64,000 nt of DNA, taken from assembly GCA_000149225.2 (NCBI GenBank), contig CM000687.1:486501-550500 (forward strand). Direction: 5' to 3'. The notes under the pieces were generated by a model. That model was not told where the DNA came from, ran no database searches, and saw only the letters and a list, made by a program, of their open reading frames with translations. Positions within the stretch are counted from its first letter, which is position 1. Every line of letters starts with the position of its first letter. Source of the stretch: Lachancea kluyveri NRRL Y-12651. Lineage: Eukaryota > Ascomycota > Saccharomycetes > Saccharomycetales > Saccharomycetaceae. This document shows, piece by piece, positions 19,937 to 30,674 of the stretch. The translations under genes were made by a program, and so were the position numbers.

Positions 19937-20899
19937 CTAACCTTGAGATATCGACTTAAGCTCTTCTAATCTGTCAATCAACTTCTTTCTCCTTGTTAGT
20001 GGAGCGCCCGCGAACCTTTTCTCCAACTGCGGATCTGAGCCATCTTCTGGTGCATCAGAGCATTGAGACGGAATATTCTTTGACAGTTTATAATAGTCCT
20101 GAAATATTTTACGGCGGCGTACATTAATAAACCAATTGCTTAACTGGACAGGGTTTAGGCCGGTCTTCAAGAGCAGCTCCCTTTTTTCCTGGGGTGAAGG
20201 GTAAGGATTGTGTAGATGAGCAAGAAGCCAATTGTTTAAGATTTGCACTGTTTCCTTTGGAAGGTTTGTTCTCTTGTTTGACGGAGAAGAACGTTTTTGG
20301 TGTGATTTTGAAAGTCTACCTGTGGTGTTTATAAACGGAGAAGTGGTTGTGTATGCCTCTGTTGCTGCGGCCGCTGGTGTTCCCACCGGTGGGATCCCGG
20401 CAGGAATGTTTTCTACAGAAACGGAGGGTATGGGTGAGGGAGTTGCAGTAGTAGAAGTGCTCGAAATCGAAGTTAACACACTGCCTGCAGTGGTAATCGG
20501 TAGCTGTACATTAGGGCTGTTTCCGATAGCTGGCGTTGTCATCACAGAACTTGCCAAGGTAGATAAGCTGTCACTTGAACGTGCTCGTTCAGGAAGCATA
20601 CTATCAGAAGGATATCTCCATGTGATTGGTTGTTGTTGGTACGAGATAGATGGCGAAGATGTAGAAGAGTGTCTAACAACGTGGTTTGGCTGGGGTTGTA
20701 CTTCGTCAAATGAATGGTTTTGTTGGTAGGGAAAGTTAAAATGGGAGAAGTTTCTTGGTCTGAACGATAACTCCTGTTGATTTGGTGCCAGTGTTACCGA
20801 TGACGAATTCTTCGAGAGGTTATCATCCACTAGCGGCGATGGCTCGATGGAATTCAGAAGGCTCTTTATAGAGGGTAATTGGACGTTGTTGTTGGCCAT
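19937..20899 (-). CDS. TALE homeodomain repressor, single ancestor of CUP9 and TOS8
   Basis: 320 residues. The C-terminal third is a TALE homeodomain with the three-residue loop extension: [20 protein letters not shown], then [36 protein letters not shown] (about residues 210-265). WFINVRRRK is the DNA-recognition helix. The rest is Ser/Thr/Pro-rich. S. cerevisiae has two duplicated copies, CUP9 (YPL177C), a repressor of the PTR2 peptide transporter, and TOS8 (YGL096W), a cell-cycle and meiosis-linked factor. This locus has flanks from both (CBC2 = YPL178W on one side, YGL097W SRM1 further along), so it is the unduplicated form. Which daughter's role it keeps cannot be read from sequence. Confidence 0.92.
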   Translation of the reverse strand: MANNNVQLPSIKSLLNSIEPSPLVDDNLSKNSSSVTLAPNQQELSFRPRNFSHFNFPYQQNHSFDEVQPQPNHVVRHSSTSSPSISYQQQPITWRYPSDSMLPERARSSDSLSTLASSVMTTPAIGNSPNVQLPITTAGSVLTSISSTSTTATPSPIPSVSVENIPAGIPPVGTPAAAATEAYTTTSPFINTTGRLSKSHQKRSSPSNKRTNLPKETVQILNNWLLAHLHNPYPSPQEKRELLLKTGLNPVQLSNWFINVRRRKIFQDYYKLSKNIPSQCSDAPEDGSDPQLEKRFAGAPLTRRKKLIDRLEELKSISQG

Positions 20900-22036
20900 T
20901 GATAGTGCAGCAGAGTGGTGGTGCTTGATCGATATTCAGAGTGGTTACTCCTTGTGAAACATACAGATTCCTGAACAATTGGGATTTGAAATAGGTAATC
21001 CCTTACACAGTCTAAGTAGTTTCTCACGAAAAATGGTTCCGATGCAGTATTTCGTTCCTAGCTGGAAACAGGAATAAGAGGTTTTAAAGTAAGTGACTAT
21101 AAAACCAAGACGTTCAATATCGAGAAAGAGAACCCATAAGAAGTACAAACCTGGGCTTATATAGTTGCGGCCTCGATGCCATATTTTGACCCTGAGGTTC
21201 ACAACAGAAGCCATGTGTCATCGGTACAAACCGGTTTTTTTTTTTCCTTTTTTTCCTTTCTTTGCAAGGTGGGTGTGCCATGACAACCAAGGAAAAAAAA
21301 GTTCGTTGGGTTCCATAAGTGCTCATTGTAGGGAAAATACGAGGCTTTATTTTCTTTTTTTTCTTTTTCTTTTTTTTTTTTCTTTTTCAGCAGTTATGTG
21401 ATTTTTCTATTTTTTTTTTTGATAGTAAAAGTGTTTCAATATGGGGCTCGGGATCCTTAGATCAGCTACAGACCTCCGGTGGGTTTACTGCGATGGGACC
21501 AGATTAATTAGTTTCGTAGCGTGACTCGGCTCTATTTTATCGTGACACCATCCGAAATTGTAAACAATCGGGACGTAACTTGTATCCAGGGGCTAGCGTA
21601 TCAAATACGAGGAACCGAACGAGCCCCATGTTTCCCACAGAAACATACTGATGTCCCAAAACTACGGTGCTTTGCTAATGTGAGGGATGTTGAAACATTT
21701 ATCACATGCACACCATTGACACAAAATTTCCGCAGTATGTGCGTGAAACTAGAGCCGGTACCGGTAAAGAAGTATGAGGTGTTAGCAGAACCTAGACTGC
21801 GCGCTACAGGACGTACATGCGGCTAGAACTATGCGGCATCTGGCACTTTATTGTCCTTATACATCCGCTTAAGATCCGATGTGTCTTGGGTCGAGCGAGG
21901 TAACTGTCAGCAAAGGCCACGTGAGCCGGCTCCATAGCAATCGCACGTGATATACATAGGTATGCACACGGCGACGACTACAACAATGCAGGAGTCATGG
22001 CCAAAGCGTGGTGACTCAGATACCCATCTCCATCAC

Positions 22037-22069
22037 CGGGTAACCAGGACTGCTGCAAAATGCGGGTAA
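22037..22069 (+). promoter_or_regulatory. Pair of Reb1-type sites
   Basis: CGGGTAA occurs at 22037-22043 and again at 22063-22069, same strand, 26 bp apart. Two perfect cores this close are unlikely by chance and match the general regulatory factor Reb1, which clears nucleosomes. Binding is inferred. Confidence 0.55.
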
Positions 22070-23249
22070 CTGCTATTCACGGGCAGGGTACATATGCTCC
22101 TCCCTACGTAGGTTGACACTTTTCGTAACGGGGGTAAAACAGTGGCAGCAGCAGAGACTCTGACACACGTGACTAGAACAAGAGTTGCGAATCATCCTTG
22201 CCAATGGTAGGTAAAGGCTGCTAGCAAACAGGTAAGATGACGTTTAGCAGTATTTAACTCGGTGAATGATTTTTTGCGATCAAGGCTTATAGATCTCTGG
22301 GACTCGGAATCGTTGATGTCTTCTGAAGCTTCATCAAACGAGCTTTTTTTTGTACTGTACAGCTCAAATGTGTTATAGTGGCTCGTCAACGGAAATGATC
22401 AAACGAACTTTCTTTTTTTTTTTTCCGCTGACAGAAAACAAACGCGCGACTCCACCGGTGCTCGTCTTTAGGTAAACCGGCAGTATTGCTAGCCTGAACG
22501 AAGCCTGATCTCTCGTTTGATGCACAGATTACTACTGAATTGCTTTCTTCCTGGAATGATCGTAGATGGTAAGCTTCTTTTTTTCCTTCTGCACCGGTTC
22601 CATTCCTCTAACGCGGTTCCCTGTTCAAACTAACGTCTACTTCCGTTCTCTGAACAAGCCAAAAAAAAAAAAAAAACAAAAAACGGTTGTTCATTAGATT
22701 CCAAGCTACACAGTGGGACTGATTATTTAGCGTATGGCTGGCACTACGAATCGTTTGCCAAATATGAGCGAAATTCTGTATCATTTAATGCGTTGTCAGC
22801 AGTACGCATTAGCGGTTTTACCGGTAATCTTGCCACATATGCTTATACTCGTATGCTGCTATTCACTAGAACCTACAAACTCAAGTAAGTGACAGTTCTT
22901 CAAAAAAAAATTTTTTCCCCTTTGTCAAGAACCGCTGTCGCCACTTGACCAAACGAGAGTCGCATCCCGATGATCAACTTCACTGGATGAAATGTACCAG
23001 AGTCATGTTCATATTCGGAAAGCGGCAATGACCTGCGCTTCTTGGACACTTTTTGTCCGATGTCGCTTTCCTCAAGAGCTACTTTCTTGCGGGACCCTGT
23101 GCTGAACAGGGCACTTGCATCTTAGGCTTATTTAAGGTTATGGCTGAGGAAAAGGAGCCAAGCCTCTTGTCTGTAAGTCGATAGAAAGTTGAAAGACACG
23201 GCACTCTCTGAGTGCTTCAGAGGAGACCACCATCGCTCCAATGTCATAG

Positions 23250-23279
23250 GATGATGATGATAATGATGATGATGATGAC
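23250..23279. repeat. GAT trinucleotide microsatellite
   Basis: About ten GAT-type units with one AAT interruption, in the SPO23 upstream region and outside any coding frame. Confidence 0.85.
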
Positions 23280-23945
23280 AGTTGGATGAAGAACGTGTAT
23301 CATTTTAAACGTCACGATCGCTTGCTTTTAAGGGAAAACTAATACTTACCGTCGAATGAGCAATCGCCTATAAGTAGAGGGAACAGACTCATTTAGTTTG
23401 ACTTATAGAAATTCCTCTTCCTCATCAATCGTAACTGTGGTGGCTATAACAGTGAAAGATCCCTGCAGAGTGAAAAAAAAAATTCCGCTTTCCGCCTTTT
23501 ACCGAGCCGAGGTGACCTCGTGTATTCGCTGTGTGGGTGATAGCTTACGTCTTTAGATCTTTTTTCCGCGTCTTGATGCAACCTTTCATGTTTTTGTGAC
23601 ACCTTTCTAGGCGATTTTGCGACAGAGATGACTAATTTTTGTGGCAGAATCTTCTGGAATAGAAGGGGTCCATGAGATGTGATGGCCTGGATATTCAAAG
23701 GTTTTTGTTATTCCGCCGAGTAATTACTAATTTCTATTTAATTGCTGGTTGAAAATGTGTCTTGAGACTTACAGGTCCTATTATAGTTGATTCACATAGA
23801 TACCGGCAATTGGCGGTACCAAAACCAAAGGATTGTAGAGATATTTACGTATATATATCCACATACGTGCACCTCCATCTCATCTATTCGACAAACATCC
23901 TCAGTTAGCCGCTCTACAATCAAATCAGAAAATTTATTTAAAAGA

Positions 23946-25511
23946 ATGGTATTAAGCAGATTGTCTATTAATTGCTCGAAGGAAAAACCTTCTGTTCCTC
24001 CTGATTACGCTTCTGTTTCGCCAGATTCTACGGTACTATTTTCGATGCCATTGAAATCTTCTTTATCTTCATCCAAAACTTACTCATCTGTAGCGCTCCC
24101 TGATGTACCTAGACATGCTTCCTCTAGTGAACTAGCGCCAAGCCTTGTCAAGTTGAGAAGCTTTAAAAACAAGGGTACGTTGTTGAAACATGCTACTAGC
24201 ACTGTACCAGATTTCATCTACAACCCATTCGATCTCTATCAAAACCCTGTTCAAGGCACCCATAGTTCAAACAATTTGTCAATATCTCTGCAGCTAGACC
24301 AAGATTCGGTGTATCTTCCGGGTTTATTCATAGAGGAAAAATCGTCTTCGACAACACCTCAGTATTCTAACGAGACTAATGATACCCAAGAAGCCGCTGG
24401 CAAAAGCTCGTTATCTGGTAGCTTGGTTATAACTGTTAAGAGTAAGAACGCTGTATTAACTCAGGGGCTACAGGTTAGATTAAGTTGTTATTCATCGGAA
24501 TTTGTATGTATGATGAATCCAAAGAGCAAAACGAGATGTGTCAAAATTCTGCATAATGAGCCTACCAGAAGGTACTCTTACTGCTATCCAATGATCCGTG
24601 ATACCATCAACTTCGAAACTGGCTCTAACAGTATTACCCTCCTATCACCTGGCACCCATATCTACCCTTTTAGTTTCATAATCGATCCAAAAAGTTTCCC
24701 TGCCAATGTAAGGTCTCATATTGGCTCTACTGACTACCGCTTGGAATCCTTGGCCACTATCGTAACAACAAAATCTAACTTTGAAACTATATTCTTGAGT
24801 AAGAGCATCACAGTGAAAAAAACTTTGCCGCCGAGCAACATGATGAAATACGAGTGCATCACAAGCGAGGGCTCTTGGAGAGATAGCCTATTGGAGTACA
24901 ATTTGTTTATTTCCACAAAATTGGTCGAATTTGACAGGCCATTCCAGTTGAACTTACAACTACTAAAAAAATCGTTGGGAGATGTCAGAGTCGATTACAT
25001 TAACCTATCTGTTATTCAAAGTATAAGCATTCCCTGCGTTGAAACCAACGGGAAAACTTTCTTGAAAAACTCGTATGTGCAAACAAACACTTTCCCCTTG
25101 AAATCGATCAAGAAATTGGACCAAAATGAGTTGTGTCACAGAATTGATATTCCTGAGTTGGTGGTCTCCTCTAAATTTAAAAGCGACGTCCTGAACAGGA
25201 CTATACACCCTTACTACTGTGAAGAGAGTTCGTTGACCAGAGGTTCCACGGAAAACAAGAGAAACAGGTTAAAAATAACACATTCTTTAAAGATCCACAT
25301 AGTACTAAAGGATTTACGTGGAGAAGATCAATCGGCGCGACTGCAGTTCTACTTGAAGGTTCCTATACTGTTAGTGAGTCAGGATATGAGCAGTAGTTTG
25401 TACTTGCCCCCTTATGAAGAATATTCTAGTCTCAAGCTAACCGAAACGCTAAATGATTGTAGCAGTGATGAGGATTATGTCTCTCCGCCAGAGTATAAAG
25501 AGGCTTGTTAA
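23946..25511 (+). CDS. SPO23: Arrestin-like protein, Spo23 homologue with two PPxY motifs
   Basis: The first ATG of the frame is at 23946 (MVLSRLSINC), giving 521 residues; S. cerevisiae Spo23 (YBR250W) has about 523. The middle looks like an arrestin fold: SLSGSLVITVKSKNAVLTQGLQVRLSCYS, then SPGTHIYPFSFIIDPKSFPANV and a C-terminal beta-rich half starting near WRDSLLEYNLFISTKLVEFD. There are two PPxY motifs, PPDY at 18-21 and PPEY at 514-517, the docking motif for WW domains of the ubiquitin ligase Rsp5. The call rests on position next to ARO4 (YBR249C, an S. cerevisiae neighbour), length and arrestin-like features rather than on a remembered alignment. Spo23 is a Spo1-associated meiotic protein. 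The gene now faces the MAL cluster. Confidence 0.72.
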   Translation: MVLSRLSINCSKEKPSVPPDYASVSPDSTVLFSMPLKSSLSSSKTYSSVALPDVPRHASSSELAPSLVKLRSFKNKGTLLKHATSTVPDFIYNPFDLYQNPVQGTHSSNNLSISLQLDQDSVYLPGLFIEEKSSSTTPQYSNETNDTQEAAGKSSLSGSLVITVKSKNAVLTQGLQVRLSCYSSEFVCMMNPKSKTRCVKILHNEPTRRYSYCYPMIRDTINFETGSNSITLLSPGTHIYPFSFIIDPKSFPANVRSHIGSTDYRLESLATIVTTKSNFETIFLSKSITVKKTLPPSNMMKYECITSEGSWRDSLLEYNLFISTKLVEFDRPFQLNLQLLKKSLGDVRVDYINLSVIQSISIPCVETNGKTFLKNSYVQTNTFPLKSIKKLDQNELCHRIDIPELVVSSKFKSDVLNRTIHPYYCEESSLTRGSTENKRNRLKITHSLKIHIVLKDLRGEDQSARLQFYLKVPILLVSQDMSSSLYLPPYEEYSSLKLTETLNDCSSDEDYVSPPEYKEAC

Positions 25512-25948
<437 letters not shown>

Positions 25949-27709
25949 CTATTCAACGTAGTACAATCTGCCCTCCCATGGTTGTAGAACACGAGACTCT
26001 GCTTCCAAGTTATCGTAGTTGCCGAAAAATGGCGTGTACTTGGCATCCTTTACAGGAACGGAAAACTCGACTTCTTCGCCACTAAAGTTCAGCGCAGCGA
26101 ACAGCTTCCTGTCTCCGTTCCTCTTGGTGTACATGAAAAGCCTCTCATTGTCGAGATCGTAAAACTCAAAGTCGTAACCGTACACCATAATATCCTTATG
26201 TTCCTTCCTTAGCTTCAACGCTTTCTTCCAGAAGTTGAGAACGGAGTTTGGATCCTTTAGTTCGTCGGCTGCGTTGATGCCTTCTCTGAAGGACTCGTTG
26301 ACGCCGAACCAGGGCTTTTCGCCACGAGTAAAGCCGGCGTAAGGCTCTTCACTGGTCCATGGGAAGGGGGTCCTGCTGTGGTCTCTGGAGACAAGCGCAA
26401 GCCCCTGCTTGAACTTTTGCATCTCTGTGGAGTTTTCTCCATACTTGTCTTTGATGATTGTGAAGTTGGTGTGCACCTCAATGTCTTCATATTGGTCAAT
26501 CTCCCAGTTTTTAAAGTTGATCTGGCCCAGCTCCTGGCCCTGGTAGACGTACAACGTACCCGTTAGGGAGACCTCCAGTAGCGCCAAAAGCTTCCCCGAG
26601 ACGGTGCGCCACTTTGGCGAGTCGTCTCCAAAACGGCTGATACTGCGGGGCTGGTCGTGGTTTTCTAGGTACACAGTAGACCACGAGTCAGTGCCGTTGA
26701 TGAACCGGAAGCTTTCGGCAACGGCCAACTTCCACTCTTTCAAGGTGAACGGTTTTAGCTTGTAGCGAAGTTCTGGGGAGGTGCCGAGCCAGACGTGCGT
26801 GAAGTTGAACAGCTCTGAAATCTCACCTTCACGGGCACTCGTGTACTTTTTGAAGATGGAATCTTCGCCAAAGCCAACTTCGCCCACGGTCATGATCTCT
26901 CTGCCGTCCGTGACCTTGTCCAAAACGTATTGATGCATCTCTTTGTGGAACTCGTGGATACGTGGACCATTGTTGCTCATCGGATTAGGGTGCTGGAACT
27001 CGGAAGTGGGATCGTCGACTGGTGCATCTGGCAGGCCAGGAACCTTGGAGTACAAGCCGGCGGTGTCAATTCTGAAGCCGTCGACGCCGTGGTCTAGCCA
27101 GTAACCGACTGCAGAGTCGTAGATGGCCTTTCTGGTGGTTTCGTTTTCCCAGTTCAAGTCTGGCTGGCCTGGGGCAAACAAGCGCAGGTAGAACTCCTGG
27201 CTGGGCTCGTCGAACTGCCAGGCAGAGCCACCGAAGAAGGATCTCCAGTTGTTTGGAGGAATTGGCTTGCCGTCTGCGGTGTAGCCCTTTGGCTTTCTCC
27301 AAATGAACCAGTCACGCTTTGGGCTGTCCTTTGAGGACCTACTTTCCCTGAACCACTTGTGTTCGGAGGAGCAATGGTTGATGACCAGGTCGACGATGAC
27401 CTTGATACCTAGTTTATGGGCCTCGTTGATCAGATTGAAACAGTCCTCGTTGGTCCCGTAGCGAGGCCAGACTTTTTCGTAGTTGGCAATGTCATAGCCC
27501 ATGTCCTGTTGAGGTGAGTCGTAGAAGGGACAGATCCAGATGGCGTCAACACCCAATTCTTTCAAATACCCAAGCTTGGAAGCGACACCTGGCAAATCGC
27601 CCCAGCCGTCGTCATCAGAATCCTTGAAGCTGGCAGGATAGATCTGGTAGATGGTGGCTTCTTTCCACCATTTAGGTTTAATTTCCGGATGAAAGTCAGT
27701 AACAGTCAT
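25949..27709 (-). CDS. Maltase / alpha-glucosidase (GH13), copy 1
   Basis: 586 residues, the usual length of yeast Mal and Ima enzymes. It is a cytosolic hydrolase that cuts alpha-glucosides such as maltose to glucose. The GH13 residues fall at the family positions: nucleophile Asp215 in [12 protein letters not shown], acid/base Glu277 in MTVGEVG, and Asp352 in ENHDQPRS. Residue 216 is Thr, followed by Ala-Gly, the maltase pattern (Val216 is typical of S. cerevisiae isomaltases). The overall backbone, for example [19 protein letters not shown], looks closer to the isomaltase branch, as in many non-Saccharomyces enzymes. It is divergent from the transporter gene and shares its 1.1-kb promoter. 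Residues 1-174 and 442-586 are nearly identical to copy 2, but the middle is not. Confidence 0.95.
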   Translation of the reverse strand: MTVTDFHPEIKPKWWKEATIYQIYPASFKDSDDDGWGDLPGVASKLGYLKELGVDAIWICPFYDSPQQDMGYDIANYEKVWPRYGTNEDCFNLINEAHKLGIKVIVDLVINHCSSEHKWFRESRSSKDSPKRDWFIWRKPKGYTADGKPIPPNNWRSFFGGSAWQFDEPSQEFYLRLFAPGQPDLNWENETTRKAIYDSAVGYWLDHGVDGFRIDTAGLYSKVPGLPDAPVDDPTSEFQHPNPMSNNGPRIHEFHKEMHQYVLDKVTDGREIMTVGEVGFGEDSIFKKYTSAREGEISELFNFTHVWLGTSPELRYKLKPFTLKEWKLAVAESFRFINGTDSWSTVYLENHDQPRSISRFGDDSPKWRTVSGKLLALLEVSLTGTLYVYQGQELGQINFKNWEIDQYEDIEVHTNFTIIKDKYGENSTEMQKFKQGLALVSRDHSRTPFPWTSEEPYAGFTRGEKPWFGVNESFREGINAADELKDPNSVLNFWKKALKLRKEHKDIMVYGYDFEFYDLDNERLFMYTKRNGDRKLFAALNFSGEEVEFSVPVKDAKYTPFFGNYDNLEAESRVLQPWEGRLYYVE

Positions 27710-28832
27710 TTATATGGATCTACTTGTTTATTTTTCTACTTTTCCCTATTGGTCAAAACAAAAACCAACCACTACTAATGGAAGTGCAAGAACAAAGAAG
27801 AAGGAGAAAGCCTTTCAAATCATACGTCTACCATAAGTCGATCGATCAACCTGTTATTTCTCTTTTATACGTTGTGGAAACCACACTCACACAAAATTGT
27901 CGGCACAACATTTAAAGGACCAGAACCCACCATTTCCAGACCCCACTTTCGAGAAATTCCTGGTTACATGCTTATTTTGTGAACCCAGTTTCACTGGCAC
28001 TTTTACATACTCCAAACTTCTATTCCCCCGCAAAAAAAACAAAAAAAACAAACAAACAAAAAAAGATCAACAAGCGGTCAATTTGTTGATTATCTGCTGT
28101 TTGGATGGTTCATTACTATAGTTTTTCCAACGATCAGTTCCCCCGAAGCAAAAATTTGGTCAAGGAATCATTTATGGACACTCGGCTTATGACCACCGCC
28201 GTACTAAAATCTTTCGAACACAGGTACGGCTGATGCTGTCCTTGGTTAAAACCCCCGAACTTCGGGATTTTCTCCAAAAAGAGACACCTCCCCTCCTCCC
28301 AACCGGCAAACCGGGTGTTTCCTCGAGAGAATCATGCAACGAGTTTATAGCGGAGATCCGGAAGTATTCTGCAACTTTGAAAAGTACTAAGGAAAACCCT
28401 ATGTCTCGAAAGCAAATGGGTGGAAGTAGGAAGCGATAGGAACCAGCTTCTGTGCTGGCCTTCCCGTACATCCCAACGACGGAAAAAACAAAAAAGCGAA
28501 AAAACAAAAAAAAAAAATGTGATGTAGAATTACTCTTAGCGGAGTAACGTAGCAACCATACAGTGCACAAAAATTACGCCACTAGTTTTATTCATGTCAA
28601 TTTGTGGAGAATTCAGCTTTAGAGTGTGTTGAGATTATCATCTTAATAGTTTTCCAAAACTCGTAGGGGTGGCTTAAACACCAAGGATACTAAAATCCGA
28701 ATACAAATAGCAGAGGTTTTTCTACTGAAAAATTATATTCATCTTCAAATTATTTTGTTCATTGTTCTTTCTATATATTTTTATTTAATTCATCATTGGG
28801 TAAAGCAACTACAAAATTAAACAACACCAGAG
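27710..28832. promoter_or_regulatory. Shared divergent promoter, maltase 1 / alpha-glucoside transporter
   Basis: 1.12 kb with no coding region. It contains zinc-cluster-type palindromes: CCCGAA-C-TTCGGG at 28254-28266 and CGGAGATCCG at 28351-28360. CCCC-rich elements that resemble Mig1 sites lie near 27942, 28025 and 28139. S. cerevisiae MALx1/MALx2 pairs also share a divergent promoter controlled by a zinc-cluster activator and glucose repression; the same logic is inferred here. Confidence 0.55.
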
Positions 28833-30674
28833 ATGGACTCTACTTCGGAAAAACACCCAACGCTAACAAAAACTTCTACGACTGTCTCTTCGCAGACAGA
28901 GCTTGGCTTAAGCTCGATTATGACCGACTTTACTAAAAAACAGGAAACCGAGCACGTCGAGTTCTCGAGCAGCACTGTTGAGCAGGTGGATTGTTCAAAT
29001 GTCGAAAATGAAGTCATTGCCAAGTTCTTAGGAATGTCTGAAGATGCCCAGCAATCGGACAATCAAGATAAAGAAATGTCTCTATTACAAGGTATTAAAC
29101 AATATCCAAAGGCTGCATTCTGGTCAGTCGTTTTATCTTCTGCTTTGATTATGGAAGGTTATGACACGGCATTGTTGGCCTCATTGTATGCATTGCCTGC
29201 CTTTGCCAAAAAGTTTGGTAGTTTCAACGCAGCTTCTGGGATATATGAAATCTCCGCTGCTTGGCAAACTGGGCTAAGCATGTGTATCTTTGTCGGTGAA
29301 ATTATTGGCCTACAGTTAGCCGGTGTGGCTGCTGATAGAGTGGGTTATCGCTGGACTTTGATTACCTCACTTTTAGCCTTGTTCTGTTTCATCTTTGTTC
29401 TTTTTTTTGCTCCATCGTGTGCTGTCTTGGCTGTCGGTGAAATCTTATGTGGTATTCCTTGGGGTTGCTTCCAAACGTTGACCGTTTCTTATGCTACTGA
29501 AGTCTGTCCACTGGTCTTGAGATACTACTTGACCACCTACGTCAACATCTGTTGGGTTATCGGTCAGATTATGGCTTCCGGTGTGTTGAAAAACTCTCAA
29601 GAGAACTTGGCAGACAGCGCATTGGCTTATAAGTTACCGTTTGCTCTGCAATGGATATGGCCGTTCCCAATTGCGCTAGGCATTTACTTTGCACCCGAAT
29701 CTCCATGGTGGTTGGTAAAGAAGAATAGGTTAAAGGAAGCAGAAAGAAGTTTGAAAAGGCTGATCACTGGTATTGAGGCAACCGAAAAGGACATCGTTGT
29801 CGATGCAATGATCAAAAAAATGAAATTGACTACGGAAAAGGAAGATATGATGACTAAAAATGTTACTTATTGGGATTGTTTCAAAGGTGTCGATGGAAGA
29901 AGGACAAGAATCGCCTCTTTGGTTTGGATTGCACAAAACGCCTGTGGTAGCACACTGATGGGTTACTCTACATATTTCTATCAAAAGGCTGGCTTGAGCG
30001 ATTCGTTTGCCTTCAACTTCTCCATCATCCAGTACTGTTTGGGGTTTGTAGGTACCTTTTCATCCTGGTTTTTCTCAAAAAGGTATGGCCGTTTCACTAT
30101 TTTCACCACTGGATTGGGTTTACAGACTCTTCTCTTGTTCGTTATCGGTGGTTTAGGATTTTCCGATTCCAAAAACGCAAGTTGGGCTATCGGTTCCTTG
30201 TTGTTGGTATTCGTATTTGTGTATGACGTTGGTGTCGGACCTGTCACTTACTGCATCGTTCCCGAAGTGCCATCAACCAAGTTAAGAACGAAGACCGTTA
30301 TTGTAGCCCGTAACTTCTACAACATCATGGGTATTATAAATTCTATTTGGACACCATACATGTTGAACTCAACGGAATGGAACTGGGGTGCCAAGACTGG
30401 TTTATTCTGGGGCGGTATTTCCCTGGTAATGTTGGTCTGGGCTGTCCTTGACTTACCAGAAACTGCAGGCAGAACCTTTGGTGAAATCGATGAACTTTTT
30501 GCTCAAAAAATTCCAGCAAGAAAGTTTTCTTCTACAGAGGTTGATCCTTATAATAGTTCCAAGTTGATGAGTGAAATGAACGACCAACAGATTGAGAACC
30601 TAATTAAGAACGACGAACGCCGTAAAGAAGCAGATGTTGAGCACTTGGAAATTATTCCAGAGGACTCTGATTGA
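28833..30674 (+). CDS. Alpha-glucoside (maltose):H+ symporter, MAL31/AGT1 family
   Basis: 613 residues, against 614-616 for S. cerevisiae Mal31 and Agt1. The protein is a 12-helix sugar porter of the major facilitator superfamily in the plasma membrane. A long cytosolic N-terminus (about 100 residues, acidic, Ser/Thr-rich) precedes YPKAAFWSVVLSSALIMEGYDTALL. Family blocks include GIPWGCFQTLTVSYATEVCP, ENLADSALAYKLPFALQWIW, FAPESPWWLVKK, ELRTKT-like LRTKTVIVARN and the C-terminal DLPETAGRTFGEIDELF with PARKF. It brings in maltose and related sugars for the flanking maltases. Whether it is narrow like Mal31 or broad like Agt1 cannot be told; conserved blocks match both. Confidence 0.94.
   Translation: MDSTSEKHPTLTKTSTTVSSQTELGLSSIMTDFTKKQETEHVEFSSSTVEQVDCSNVENEVIAKFLGMSEDAQQSDNQDKEMSLLQGIKQYPKAAFWSVVLSSALIMEGYDTALLASLYALPAFAKKFGSFNAASGIYEISAAWQTGLSMCIFVGEIIGLQLAGVAADRVGYRWTLITSLLALFCFIFVLFFAPSCAVLAVGEILCGIPWGCFQTLTVSYATEVCPLVLRYYLTTYVNICWVIGQIMASGVLKNSQENLADSALAYKLPFALQWIWPFPIALGIYFAPESPWWLVKKNRLKEAERSLKRLITGIEATEKDIVVDAMIKKMKLTTEKEDMMTKNVTYWDCFKGVDGRRTRIASLVWIAQNACGSTLMGYSTYFYQKAGLSDSFAFNFSIIQYCLGFVGTFSSWFFSKRYGRFTIFTTGLGLQTLLLFVIGGLGFSDSKNASWAIGSLLLVFVFVYDVGVGPVTYCIVPEVPSTKLRTKTVIVARNFYNIMGIINSIWTPYMLNSTEWNWGAKTGLFWGGISLVMLVWAVLDLPETAGRTFGEIDELFAQKIPARKFSSTEVDPYNSSKLMSEMNDQQIENLIKNDERRKEADVEHLEIIPEDSD

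Larger units (their letters stand above)
20900..23945. other. 3-kb gene-free divergent region, homeobox gene / SPO23
   Basis: The longest non-coding stretch in the window. It has T-rich and A-rich tracts (21235-21260, 21345-21425, 22405-22435, 22660-22680), two CGGGTAA Reb1-type cores, a GAT repeat and several CACGTG-like boxes. The short open frames (for example 21521-21826) look random. Long upstream regions are usual for strongly regulated yeast genes such as CUP9/TOS8, and SPO23 is meiotic in S. cerevisiae, so complex control is plausible but inferred. Confidence 0.5.

Noticed and set aside
21521-21826. A 101-codon frame in the long intergenic region
   Set aside because: No proper ATG start, odd residue make-up, no family resemblance.
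20900-23945. Several TGACA cores as possible auto-regulatory sites for the TALE homeodomain protein
   Set aside because: A five-base core is expected about six times on both strands of 3 kb, so the count is not above chance.
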